From contig JAOWBW010000253.1 of the NCBI GenBank assembly GCA_026119855.1, forward strand, positions 1,178,001 through 1,242,000: a stretch of 64,000 nt of DNA. Reading direction: 5' to 3'. The notes beneath the pieces were generated by a model. The model saw only the letters and a program-made list of their open reading frames with translations, was not told the origin of the DNA and searched no databases. Source of the DNA: Campanula takesimana (taxonomy: Eukaryota; Streptophyta; Magnoliopsida; Asterales; Campanulaceae). Shown here one piece after another: positions 10,480 through 20,865 of the stretch; positions within the stretch are counted from its first letter, which is position 1; the number at the start of each line of letters is the position of its first letter. The position numbers and the translations under genes were made by a program.

Positions 10480-10517
10480 CACGCGCCTCTGGCCTTCTTG
10501 GCCTAAAGTGCGCGCGT
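10480..10517 (+). other. Post-primer GC hairpin of element B
   Basis: CGCGC and GCGCG arms flank GGCCTTCTTGGCC. The same structure sits 90-100 nt past the primer site in D (15360-15399), H (54716-54753, weaker arms) and I (59738-59777, strongest arms). Confidence 0.65.
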
Positions 10518-11169
10518 CCGACCCCAATTACAAGAACCGCCCGCCTCTTATCTCGTCCTTCAATTCCATGTTTCTGTGCTAACAATTTCTGTAGGGGAAG
10601 AGTATTATTTCTTAGGGTCAAGATAATCCCTTGAACCCATCAGTTTACAGGTTCACCGAGAACCGGGTGCCTTTGCCCGACAGTCTAAAAGCGTGCACCT
10701 CCCGCTCTGAATTCCAAACGCGCATGCATCCGGTCTTCCTTCCAGAAACAAACAAAAAAAAAAGAGAAAAAAAAATATAGCAGCCATAACAAGCTGACAT
10801 TGTTCACTGGTTGTGTTTGTCGAGCATGGTTTGTGTGTGAGTCTTTTCATTTCCTTACACTGCCAAATAAAAAAAAAATTGCACCATAACAGTCTTCTGT
10901 TTTGTGTGTACAATTCGTATGTGTGTAGTGTGTGTTTTGACTTTTTCTTTTTCTTTTTTTTTTTTTGCTGCAACATCTTTGAAAAAAAAAATGAGAAAGG
11001 GAAGAGCAACTCTTGTTGCACATTTTTAGCTTTTCCAAATCAAAAAGAGGGAGTTACATTTTTATTTTGGGACAAAGCTTTTGTACATATTTTCCTCCTT
11101 TCCTTTCTCTCCCCAAAATCTTTTGATTTTCTTTTTTATAAAAAAATAAAAATTAAAAAAATGGGGCTG

Positions 11170-11400
11170 GATTCAGAAATTACAGTTTGGTCACTAAAGT
11201 TCCAGAAAATTACAGTTTGATCACTGGATCTCCCAAAACAGCAGTTTGGTCACTGGAATTCAGAGAACTGCAGAACAATCACTGGGTTTCAGAAAAGTGC
11301 AGAACGATCCCTGGGTTTCAGAATAGTGCAGTTTGATCCCCAGGTTTCAGAAAGTTTCAGAACAGCCCCTGGAGTTCAGAAAATTGTAGTCTCGCCCTCT
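11170..11400 (+). repeat. 29-bp degenerate minisatellite in element B leader, 8 units
   Basis: The TTCAGAAAA-type unit start recurs at 11174, 11203, about 11233, 11261, 11290, 11319, 11348 and 11377, an almost exact 29-bp step. Unit cores alternate between CAGTTTGATCACTGG and CAGAACGATCCCTGG forms. The leaders of D, H and I hold no such array. Confidence 0.9.
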
Positions 11401-12235
11401 CCCTTCTTTGCTTTGACCGGTCATTGGTTGACTCGGAAGTTGTAATAATTTAGGACCTTAATTCTCCTCCCTCCTCTCTTTACTTGTACATATTTGCTTT
11501 TCTTTTCCTTTGGAAAAAAAAAAATTGTCACTTGGCTTGACCTCACACTACATGCACATATTCCTATCAATTGCTCACTATCGAGTCGCACAAAGTCCAT
11601 AACCCCAAACCCGTCGAGGCCCGTCCTAGAGAGTTTCAAGCTCCACCCGACCTTGGCTCTCTCGAAGCGGTAAACCTCAACACGTGGCGTAGTTCATGAC
11701 TACATGTCGGGGGTGACCTTAAGCCTCTCTTTAACCGAGCACAAGCCAACACAATTCTTAGTCTAGGTTCTAACACTCCGTGACTAAGTCGGTTTTTCAT
11801 GTGTTGAGATTTCCCTAAACTAATGTCATCAAATCATAAATGCCGTTTCCAAAAGAAACAAGTAGTTATTATGGACGAAATAAAACTCCGTCCCCAAGTG
11901 GTTATTATGGACGAAATAAAACTCCGTCCCCGCATGTATGATTTATGACATTAATTTAGTTTAATCCCGTCACATGTAGGTATCACAAGTGTGGTGGAAT
12001 CTGATGGGTATATGGGACCGCGAGAAGGTCTATATACTAGTGTGACGATTCCACTATTTTTCTAGAAACCCCAAAAAGGACTCCGTCCTTCCGAATTTTG
12101 TAAATAAATAAATAAAAAAAGAGTCATTTTTCGTTATGTGGTTGAGTCATTTTATTATTTGTGGGTTGAATAATTTTACTCAAAATGTGTTTGTGGGGCC
12201 ATCCTAAGATCAACCGTGTTATTCCAATAGGTCCA

Positions 12236-12854
12236 ATGGCTTCCAATGGCAACAACATCAAGGGTGAAAACATTTCCGTGTCCAACGAAGGGCTCTTCAA
12301 CATAATAAGAGCCATGGGGGAACAAATGGATAGACTTGTCGAGGATGCCCGTCGCAAGGATGATTTGTGGCACGCCCGTTTTGATCTCGAGAGGAGAATT
12401 CACGAGAAAGAGGTTTCCGAGCTTAAGGCCCGTCTGCAAGAGTTCACCAACAACAAGGTAAGGGTCAATGGTAAAGCATGCTTAAGAGGCCTGTCCCTCA
12501 AAACCCACAAAAGTACCGCCAACAACCGAGTTTTCACTCCTCTCCTAGGAATGACCTGAGCCGAAGCATTTGAAACTTTGGTGGCAAGTGGAAAGGTTAA
12601 GCCGTTGGAAGGGTACCAGCCGAAGACGATACCGGAGAATCATGCATTTGGTGAATGGTGCAACTACGACAAGCATAGCGGCCACACTACCGAGGGATGC
12701 TTCGTTCTCCGAAACATCATCCAAGATTTGATCGAAAATGGTGAATTTACCGTGGTGAAGAGCAACTCATCAAAGAAGAGGCTTGGGTTTGAAATGGGAG
12801 GACTACAACGACAAGGATGATGACAACAATCTTCGTTTCTCTTTCTCTACCTAG
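12236..12854 (+). pseudogene. Element B short gag (capsid-less)
   Basis: The ATG at 12236 opens MASNGNNI; a coiled-coil segment (MGEQMDRLVEDARRKDDLWH) follows and matches the N-terminus of D's gag. The reading then jumps straight to the C-terminal module FTPLLGMT ... VKPLEGYQPK and a zinc-knuckle-like CNYDKHSGHTTEGC. The capsid region that D has between them is absent. In D and H the knuckle reads C-x2-H-x4-H-x4-C; here the first His is Asp, so metal binding is doubtful. There is a TGA at 12557-12559, and a frameshift near 12800 before the shared ending (NNLRFSFS, TAG at 12852). It would be the particle protein if functional. Confidence 0.75.
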
Positions 12855-13126
12855 TTATAGGAATAAAAAAAAAGTCAAAAGTCCTCTTAGGTGTGCATTA
12901 ATGTTTTCTCTTGTCCCATGTTAAATTTTGAGTCAATTGAGTCATCAAATAAAAGTCATTCTTGTCCTCATACACTCTTCCAAGTTATTCAATTTAATTC
13001 TTGGCAAAATGATGAAAAAATGTCTAAACGAGTTTTGGAATGAAGGCCGTCACTTGAACGCCTAGGGGCTAAACATCGTGACGAAGGCGACAACATCAAC
13101 GACAAATCCAAGACATCAAGCAAGGT
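12855..13126 (+). other. Element B 3' non-coding region, first part
   Basis: This aligns with the post-gag sequence of H and I (for example 61733-62035). It stops at the copia insertion just before the position where H and I carry an A-tract and a CTAGGTTG hairpin. Confidence 0.7.
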
Positions 13127-13977
13127 TGTTGGGTATGCTTATCTCTTAACCCTCCTATTTATGTTAGAATTGATTGATACCATCACCTATTAATATTTTA
13201 TGTACTTTAGGACCCTATGTAAGAAGTTTTATAACTTCAATTTTTAGCTTAGTCCATTTTATAGTATAGGCTTAGAATATAGGACTTGGAGCGAAAATGA
13301 ATGAAGAACTAATCAAGACTTCAGTCTCTGCGCAGGACTTCTCTGCGCAGGACATTACTGCGTAGGTCTTTGCTGCGCAGCCATTCAACCTTGCTCAGTT
13401 TTCAATATCTTCAGATTACCTAACTTGGAAAGCGCATAGAAGATGTACGCTTATTAAAGTGCTGAGGTGTGAAGAAACGACAAAATATGCACACTCAACA
13501 TATCCAACGATGGAGATGCGTTCAGATGAAATAATTCAAATGAAGACAGCTGTCAACCTTCTAGAAGAAGCTTTTGAATTTGGTCTCCATGCTCAGTCTC
13601 CAACAGCTCAAAGACCCCTGCGCACCAATCATATTGTGCCAAGTCATCAATCTTAATAGCTGCTTTGTTTGATATTACCAGATTGCTATTTAATGCTTGA
13701 TTTTGTTATTTCTTATTGCCTTAGAATCTTTTTTTAACCAACTCTTTAGCCAAAACTTAGCGCGTGCGTTTTAGTCCCTGCGCAGTATACCCTGCGCAGT
13801 GCTGCTTTAAATTTCCGTTGTGCATTTCACACTCTCTCTGTGCACTATACTTAGCTTATTTGAGAACTGTGTGCATAAGCCATTGATTTGCAAAAGGGTT
13901 TGAAAAGAATTTTAAAAAACTATTCACCCCCCTCCTCTAGCATTTTTCATACCCTTGTTGCCCCTTTGGGACCAACA
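13127..13977 (+). repeat. Element C 5' LTR (internally deleted, 851 bp)
   Basis: It starts TGTTGGG and ends CCAACA, a 6-bp inverted pair. Compared with the 3' LTR it lacks 586 bp (45657-46242 there); the junction ATCTT/AATAGC shares the bases TCTT at both ends. The missing piece includes the TATA box at 45760. Palindromic CTGCGCAG copies stand near 13330-13380. Confidence 0.9.
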
Positions 13978-13979
13978 AG

Positions 13980-13991
13980 TGGTATCAGAGC
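13980..13991 (+). other. Element C primer binding site (tRNA-iMet)
   Basis: TGGTATCAGAGC lies two bases after the LTR end. It is the classic plant copia primer site. Confidence 0.95.
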
Positions 13992-14050
13992 AAACACCTT
14001 CATAAAACTTTTTTGTTTTTCAAGCTTAACAGCTTGGGTGCCGATTCAAA

Positions 14051-14298
14051 ATGGCTTCAAAATCTTGGGCAATGGCTAACTATTCACAGGTTCTAGTGCT
14101 GAATGAAGATCACTTCGAAATCTAGAAGCACTGCATGCTCACTCATTTTTCATCAATCGATGAGATCCTCCATGACATCGTTCTTGAAGGACCCTACATT
14201 CCTATGAAGGCAAATCCTGATGCTGCTACCAACAAGGACAATCCTACTATCAAGAAGAACAAGGATGAATGGACTGATGAAGAAAAGAAATGGGTTGG
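14051..14298 (+). pseudogene. Element C gag, N-terminal part
   Basis: The ATG at 14051 opens MASKSWAMANYSQVLVLNED. There is a TAG at 14123-14125 where copia gag has Trp (TGG). The frame continues through DEWTDEEKKWVG and is then cut by element D. The final GTTGG is one arm of D's target duplication, and the protein resumes at 27020. This is the start of the copia particle protein (UBN2-type gag). Confidence 0.85.
14294..14298 (+). repeat. Target duplication of element D, left copy
   Basis: GTTGG directly precedes D's 5' LTR and recurs at 27015-27019 after its 3' LTR. This proves D's borders. Confidence 0.96.
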
Positions 14299-15267
14299 TG
14301 TAGACACCCCGCCTTGGACTGCTCACCCCGATTGCACATTTGATCTTGTGTGTTCTCCCTATTTTAAGTGTTTCTCGTTAGTTTCTGTCACTTCCGTTAA
14401 GTTCCTGACTGACTTCGTTAAGTCCAGGGACCAAACTGAATAACAGTGCTAACTTTCTAGTCCATTCTATTATTTTAGACATCTCCAAGGCGCGCGACTC
14501 CTACCATTGGGGTCCAAAGCGCGCATCCCGCCACCAAGGCAGGAGGCGTGCGCACCTGGGCGTCAGTTACAGATTTCTGTCCAAGAATCTCTCCCTTGCT
14601 CCTTTTAACAGGATTTGCCCGGGAAGCTGATGTTTGTGACTTGGTTTTGGCACCAAAAACTCATCTCTTTTACCTATAAAAACCTTATTTTTCACCTTTC
14701 AAAAGAAACGACTTTTCCAACACAAGAAAACTATACAAAAATCACTTCCAAAGTATTCTCAAGGCATTTTTCCTAAGAAGAACTTGGAGTCATTTTGAAG
14801 GATAGGTAAACAAGACTTTTTTATTTCTCTCTTCTCTACTTCATCTCCCTTCTTCTCTTTTATTTCATCAAAAGTGCAATCACCCAAACATTCTTGGGAC
14901 ATGACATCAAAGGTTACTTCACTTCATTGAAGCTAGTCAAGAAGTTATCTCCCTACATTCCAAAACACATTTTAAAACCCCCCCTTTTATCATCAAAGAA
15001 TAAGAAGAACATTTTATCATTCATGTAGATTTTGATCAAGCAAGACCAACTTTAGTTGGGCGAGATGGGTGTTTAAGTACTTCCCATCTTGTAACCTAAC
15101 CTCCGAACCTCAAACAAAGAATCTCTGTTTTCATAATCAAACTTAGGCTACAAACAATAGGTTTTTCTTATGTTCCTCTAAAACATAGGGGACGAATCTA
15201 AAATCAATTAGACATCCTAGGATAACTCACCGCTCTAGCCAAGCCGTGGTTTCCCAGGGTATCTACA
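14299..15267 (+). repeat. Element D 5' LTR
   Basis: It runs from TGTAGACACCCC to GTATCTACA; these ends are near-inverted copies. The TATA box is TATAAAAA at 14675. U3 holds repeated GCGCGC motifs around 14490-14550. It differs from the 3' LTR by roughly 2-3 % by eye. Confidence 0.95.
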
Positions 15268-15268
15268 G

Positions 15269-15286
15269 TGGCGACTCTGCTGGGGA
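15269..15286 (+). other. Element D primer binding site (tRNA-Arg type)
   Basis: TGGCGACTCTGCTGGGGA lies one base after the LTR, identical to that of element B. Confidence 0.88.
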
Positions 15287-16586
15287 CGTTTGAGGGTTAA
15301 ACTTGCGTTTTGATCAAAATCTACATCTTTTATGGGCATTTTGGTTCCTGATGGGGGAAGCGTGCGCCTCTGGCCTTCTTGGCCTAAGGCGCGCGCGGCC
15401 CACACCAAGAACCAGAGTCGCCCGCTTCTTAATGTTCTTCCTATTCTTCTTCTTTTTTGCTCCACTAATCATTTCTGCAGGGGTTACAATATACATTCAG
15501 GACCGGGCAATCCCCTGAGTCCAAAATCTGACATTCTGACAGGAGTGCCCAGAAGGGGGCGCCTCCCATAAGCACTGCGCCATGCTCGCGCCTCCCGCGT
15601 CAACATCCAGAGGTGCACGCTTCTGGGTAGGTTTCCAGAACAGGAACAGGTTTCAGAACAGAGCCGTGTGATGGGGTGTGGGCACAGTTGCCTGCATCAG
15701 GGGCTATTTTGGACTCTTGGACTGTTTTAATTTTGTGTTTTATTTCATTGGTCACACGGGTAATTCGAGAGTTGTAATTATGTGCTTATTTGCTTTTTCT
15801 TTCATAAAAAAATAAAGTAAAAACGTTTTGTCACATGTTAGGCCTCACACTACGTGCACGAATTCCTATGAATTGCTCACTATCGAGTCGCACAAGTTAT
15901 AACCCCAAACCCGTCGAGGCCCGTCATAGGAAGTTTCAAGCTCCACCCGACCTTGACTCTTTCGAAGCGGTAAACCTCAACCCGTGGCGTAGTTCATGAC
16001 TACATGCCGGGGGTGACCTTAAGCCTCTCCTTAGCCGAGCACAAGCCAACACAACTCTAGTTAAGGTCTAACACTCCGTGACTAAGTCGGTTTTCATATG
16101 CCGAGATTTCCCTAAACTAATGTCTTCAAAACATACATGCCAAGTGGTTATCATGGACGAAATAAAACTCCGTCCCCAAGTGGTTATTATGGACGAAATA
16201 AAAAATCCGTCCCCGCATGTATGCTTTAGTACATTAATTTAGTTTAATCCCAACATGTGTAGGATTCACAAGCGTGATGGAATCATGAGTATATGGGACC
16301 GCGAGAGGGTGTATATACTAGTGTGACGATTCCATTATCTTCTTAGAAACTCAAAAGGGACCCCGTCCCTCCGACTTATAAAATAAAAAAAAATAGTCTT
16401 TTCTTATATGGTTTGAGTCGTGTGCCCACTGTGTGTTCTAAGCCTCTTCATGGACCGAAAGTGTTACTCAAGACTGATAAGGGACTCTTCTGCAATATAG
16501 GTCCAATTGGTACTTACAGAGTCTACCGGGATTCAGCGAATCGGCTAGTCCGTGAAGAGATCACTCCAACAGCTTCGACAGCATCA
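15287..16586 (+). other. Element D untranslated leader
   Basis: It carries the post-primer hairpin at 15360-15399 (inner GGCCTTCTTGGCC), GC-rich GCGCGC/CTCCC motifs at about 15540-15630, and the family-wide conserved block 15843-16374 with two GGACG...CGTCC hairpins at 16155-16175 and 16191-16212. No protein domain is recognised. Confidence 0.78.
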
Positions 16587-17880
16587 ATGGCCGGCAGCTC
16601 CAACACCGACAACACCATGACTCTCGAGAAACTCTCAACCATGGTCCAATTTCTCCAAGAACAAGTCTCCACTCTCAATAAGGAGGCTCAAAGAAAAGAT
16701 GACATTTGGCAATCCTACCTTGACAATCAAAGGGAGGCCCACGAGGCCGAAATGGAGCTCATGAAAGAAAAGCTCACTAAACTTGCCAAGGGTAAGAACA
16801 AGAATGACGGTGATGAATCCGAATGGAGCAAGGGCTTGTTTGAGAGTCCCTATGTCAATGCCCGCACCAAGAAAATGGGGGAACCGAGCACCGAGAACAA
16901 TGAGAACAGGATGGTGGATTCAATAATGGCTTACATAGATCAACGCTTCAACGGCCTCAATGTGGGAAAAGGTCCCGACACAAGCCTTTATCAATCCTCC
17001 ATTTTCATGAGCACTATGGCCGCTCTACCCGACAAGTTCAAAATGCCCGACATCAGCAAGTTCAAGGGCAACTCTTGTCCAATGGCACACATCGAGACTT
17101 ACATTTAGGCTATGGTTCCGAAGAAGGTCTCCCCCAAAGTCATGGCACAATACTTCCCTCTTACTCTCGAGGGGGCGGCAAAATATTGGTATGCAACTCT
17201 CCCACTCACAATCCATCTCGATTGGGACGCCGCCATGCTTGCCTTCAAGAGTCAATACCAAGGCAACACCACCCACCGGCCAACCAAGAAAGAACTTGAG
17301 AACACTACTCAAAGGGACAATGAATCCTTCATTGACTTTACAAGAAGGTGGAATGACAAGCTTCCTGAGATTGTCGAGAGCCCTAACACTAAAGAGCAAA
17401 TGGACATCTTTCTAAAATGCCTAAAGATTGATCTCCGTACCCACCTAAGTGGGGCTTGCTACGTGGACTTCTCTCAAATGTATGAGGCGGGGATCCGAAT
17501 GGATGAGTTGCTCAGAGATATCAAGAAAAGTGCTCCTAGATACCGCTACAAGGCCGCTTCCAACTCTACAAAAGAGGTCTCGGTTAATGCCGTTACTACC
17601 GACAAGGGGAATTACAAAAGGGTTCCTCCACCACAAGGCAAGAAGTTTAAAAATGACCGTGTCTACACTCCTCTCCATGGCATGACTATCACCGGGGCCT
17701 TCGAAGCTCTCAAGGCCAAAGGGCAAGTTACTCCTCTCCAAGGGTACAAACCCAAGGAAATGCGTCCCAACCACGCTCACCATAAGCATTGTGACTACCA
17801 TCAACATAGTGGTCACACCACCGAGGAATGATTTGTCTTCCGCAATGTCATCCAAGATCTCATAGAAAAGAAAGAGTTCA
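16587..17880 (+). pseudogene. Element D gag
   Basis: The frame is open from 16413, but the first sensible ATG is 16587 (MAGSSNTDNTMTLEK), matching the start of gag in B. Next come a coiled coil (about residues 12-70, with LQEQVSTLNKEAQRKDD), the capsid domain (YIDQRFNGLNVG, FKMPDISKFKG, YFPLTLEGAAKYWY, FIDFTRRWNDKL), and a C-terminal module (RVYTPLHGMT, VTPLQGYKPKE) ending in CDYHQHSGHTTEEC, a C-x2-H-x4-H-x4-C knuckle typical of Ogre-type gags. A TAG at 17106-17108 stands where element I has Trp, and a TGA at 17829-17831 follows the knuckle. The frame then continues toward protease without a shift. This is the only copy here with both capsid and knuckle. Confidence 0.9.
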
Positions 17881-17882
17881 TA

Positions 17883-18911
17883 GTGCCTAATGGCGAGGAT
17901 GTAAATGTAATAGAGGTAGGACAATTTGAGGAGACCACTCATTCAATCCCAATTGTGAATGAGGCCTCCAATGCGATGAATAAATTTGACAATTCTTGTT
18001 ACGTTGTGACTTACGATGAGGTAATGAGGGAAGTACTAGAGAATAGGAAAAAGAAGCAAGATGGGAACGTCAACATGCTAACTCGATCCGGTCGAGTCAT
18101 AGCAAGTAACCCCGCCACTTCTGCACCAAGCACCTCTTCTCAAAGGCCGCAAATTCGCGACACTCCCGAAGACCCTTTATTGGTTCAACTCAAGAAAACT
18201 CAAGCCAACATATCCATTTGGGACCTCATTGCATCCTCAAAGAAGCACCGAGATCTTGTCATCCGTAACCTCGACGACACATCGGTCTCTCTCGATACAA
18301 CTCCCGAGGACCTTACTGCAATGATAGGCCACATTCATTTTGGCAACGTCATTACTTTTGCCGACATGGACCTTCCACCATTTGGGTCCAATCACAATGA
18401 GGCCATCTACCTCAAGGTAAGGGCAAGGGGGAGACCCATCTCAAGAGTTTTGGTCGACGGTGGTTCCGCACTCAACCTTATGCCCGGCCGAATCATGGGC
18501 ATACTGGGGCTTAAGAACTCAGATTTGAAACCTTCTACTCAAGTAATTCGAGGTTATGATAGCACCGCCCGAACAGTCATGGGTATGGTTGAAATAGACA
18601 TTGAGTTTGGGAGCATGTTCATGTCCGTCCCATTTCAAGTGCTCGATGTCCCCTCCTCATTCAATTTTCTCTTAGGCCGACCATGGATACACAGTTCTAA
18701 TGCCGTCCCTTCGACTCTCCATCAGTGTGTCAAGTTTTGAAATGGTGATGAAATAGTGACCGTCATGGCAGAAAACGTCACTATCCACAGAAAAGGGGAA
18801 CCCATTCATCAAATTAAGCATGGTCTAGCAGACTCTACTCTCTCCGGCGTCTCAATCAACGCCATATTGACAAAGAAGGGAGGAATGGATCATGGACCCT
18901 TGGCAATCACA
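17883..18911 (+). pseudogene. Element D pro: aspartic protease
   Basis: It is in frame with gag. After a spacer (FDNSCYVVTYDEVMREVLEN) comes a conserved Ogre segment (PLLVQLKKTQANISIWDLIA), then the protease active site VLVDGGSALNLMPGRI near 18450, followed by FNFLLGRPWIHSSNAVPSTL. The catalytic box reads D-G-G rather than DTG/DSG, as in many Ogre proteases. A TGA at 18738-18740 and another near 18909 interrupt it. It would cut the Gag-Pol polyprotein. Confidence 0.87.
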
Positions 18912-19129
18912 AAGTCCTCCGCATGATAAGGAATATGAACTACTTCCCTGGTCTAGGCCTAGGGAAATATCAACAAGGAAGAATGCAACCAATTGAGGTT
19001 CCTTTCGTTAAAGACAAGTTCGGTTTGGGATATGAGCCTTCCAAAGAAGACTTGAAACACGAGCAAGCCGTCAAGAATGAAAGGCCCGAGCTCGTAGGGA
19101 AGGCCGTCATTATGAGATCCCTAATCTGA
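18912..19129 (+). pseudogene. Element D G-patch-like segment
   Basis: After a frame change the block MIRNMNYFPGLGLGKYQQGR and KFGLGYEPSKED shows the Gly spacing of the G-patch region found between protease and RT in Tat/Ogre elements. G-patches bind nucleic acid or helicase partners; its role in these elements is not established. A TGA at 19127-19129 ends it. Confidence 0.65.
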
Positions 19130-19146
19130 GGCCTTACCGCAAGACA

Positions 19147-20136
19147 TTGAATAGCTATTTTGTCCGCCAGGGGGAAGATGTCCCATACATGATCTTTCCC
19201 GAACCATGGATTAACAACAAGGGCATCAGAAAGCCTGGTCTTGAAATCTTTTCCGACTGTGAAATCCAGAAATCCGAAGGAGAACTAATTCCCATGTCAC
19301 CCCGAGAATGGTGGGGGAAGAAAGTGACCATAGAGTCCAAAACAGAGATCACCGTAAGCGAAGAATTGACAGATCTAGCCTCCATGTTCGAAGAACTTGC
19401 TCTCATGGACGAATGCCAAGTCAATGCCATCTACGACACCGAAACAAGAATGGAGACTATCAGCGAGATCCAGCCAAGCAGCGATCCGATCAACAACTGG
19501 TATTCTACAAAGGGACCCGTGGTATCCGAAGAATTCTTGGTCAAGAAAATGGGTTGCATTCCGCGAAAGGTTACAAAGGAGGACTTATTCACTTTCACTT
19601 TCGAGTCCGAGTATGTTTCCGATACCCTCACCCAAGAGGATATGGAGGCCATAGCCGACCGTGTGTTCCCTTTCTTTGTTAATGAAAAATTTGATCTTTC
19701 TGAGTACCCCGAGATTGCAAACATCATGAATGATGAATTAACTAATAATGAATTTAATGAACTAGTTAATAACGATTCAAATAATGATGAAATAGACCAC
19801 GAAAACACAACATACTTAAATGAACTTTCTCAACAGGTCCGTAGTCGTGGTGAAAATGGTCCAGGGGCTGATGAAGAATTGCATGTTGTTAATCTGGGTA
19901 CCGACGAAGAGCCAAAAGAAACCAAGATCGGAAGCTTCTTCAAAGGGGACGACAAAGACAGACTAACTGCACTGCTCAGAGAGTTCGTGGATGTGTTCGC
20001 ATGGTCATACAAAGACATGCCGGGTTTAGACAGAGAGGTCGTGGAGCACAGAATTCCGATCAAAGACGATGCTAAACCGACAAAACAGAAGCTCAGAAAG
20101 ATCAAGCCAGAATGGTCTCTACAAGTCAAGGAATAA
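19147..20136 (+). pseudogene. Element D protease-RT linker
   Basis: An open stretch of 329 codons is largely acidic, with an Asn/Glu-rich patch (about 19735-19800). It ends in VDVFAWSYKDMPGLDREVVE and HRIPIKDDAKPTKQKLR, the standard lead-in to Ty3 RT. A stop (TAA, 20134-20136) then cuts the frame, which resumes at once in RT. Confidence 0.8.
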
Positions 20137-20865
20137 ATAGAAAAGCTTCTCAGTGTGGGCTTCATCAAAGTTATTGAGTATCCGACATGGCTAGCCAATG
20201 TGGTCACAGTCAGAAAGGCTAACGGCAAGGTCCGTGTTTGTGTGGACTTTCGAGATTTGAACAAGGCTTCTCCAAAGGATGACTTTCCACTGCCTAACAT
20301 CGACATGCTAGTCGACTCAACTGCTGCCTACGAGGTCCGCTCATTTGTGGATGGGTTCGCTGGGTATAATCAGATTCTCATGGCCAAGGAGGATCAACAC
20401 AAGACTGCTTTCACAACACCGTGGAGCACCTTCTGCTACACATTTATGCCATTTGGGTTGAGAAACGCTGGGGCTACTTACCAAAGAGCCGTGACAGACT
20501 TGTTCCATGACATGATTCACAAAGAAATTGAGGTCTATGTGGACGACATGATCATCCACTCCAAAGGGACCGACGGTCAACATTTGATCGATCTTCGCAA
20601 GTTCTTCGAAAGGCTTTGCCTACACAAGATGAGGCTCAATCCCGCAAAGTGCACATTCAGGGTTATCCGAGGCAAAGTTCTTGGCTACATGGTTACCGAA
20701 AGGGAAATTGAAGCAGATCCCTCAAAAATCAAGTCAATCATTGACATGCCTCCTCCCAAGACACAGAAATAAATAAAAGGTTTCATGGGCAGACTTTAGT
20801 ACATCAGTCGGTTTGTGCACCAGCTTACTTCTATCTGTGATCCAATCTTCAAGCTACTCAAAAGA
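20137..20865 (+). pseudogene. Element D reverse transcriptase
   Basis: It is in the same frame as the linker. Visible are WLANVVTVRKANGKVRVCV, DLNKASPKDDFPLPNIDM, FMPFGLRNAGATYQR, the catalytic YVDDM at 20536-20550 (intact), and the thumb (LRLNPAKCTF-like MRLNPAKCTFRV). TAA at 20770-20772 and TAG near 20799 follow, then a frameshift just before 20868. All catalytic aspartates remain. Confidence 0.9.

Larger units (their letters stand above)
10396..12235 (+). other. Element B untranslated leader
   Basis: The 1.8 kb between primer site and gag has no credible gene. About 100 bases past the primer site is a GC-rich hairpin (10480-10517) around GGCCTTCTTGGCC. A 29-bp minisatellite lies at 11170-11400. 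The segment 11541-12094 is nearly the same as in D, H and I and holds two GGACG...CGTCC hairpins at 11873-11893 and 11909-11929. Confidence 0.8.
9647..13126 (+). mobile_element. Element B: small Ogre-like retrotransposon, 5' part
   Basis: This part holds the tail of the 5' LTR (U3 interrupted by A), the primer site, a long conserved leader, a short gag lacking its capsid middle, and the start of the 3' non-coding region. C interrupts it at 13127 and it resumes at 46460. Its leader matches those of D, H and I closely. No pol is present in either part, so it appears non-autonomous. Confidence 0.8.

Noticed and set aside
10979..10989. A-runs (here, 56706, 62058) as LINE or SINE tails
   Set aside because: They recur at homologous places in B, D, H and I, flank hairpins rather than insertions, and have no target duplications.
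10813..11220. Phe-rich ORF in B's leader and its minus-strand counterpart
   Set aside because: Produced by T- and A-runs; no counterpart in D, H or I.
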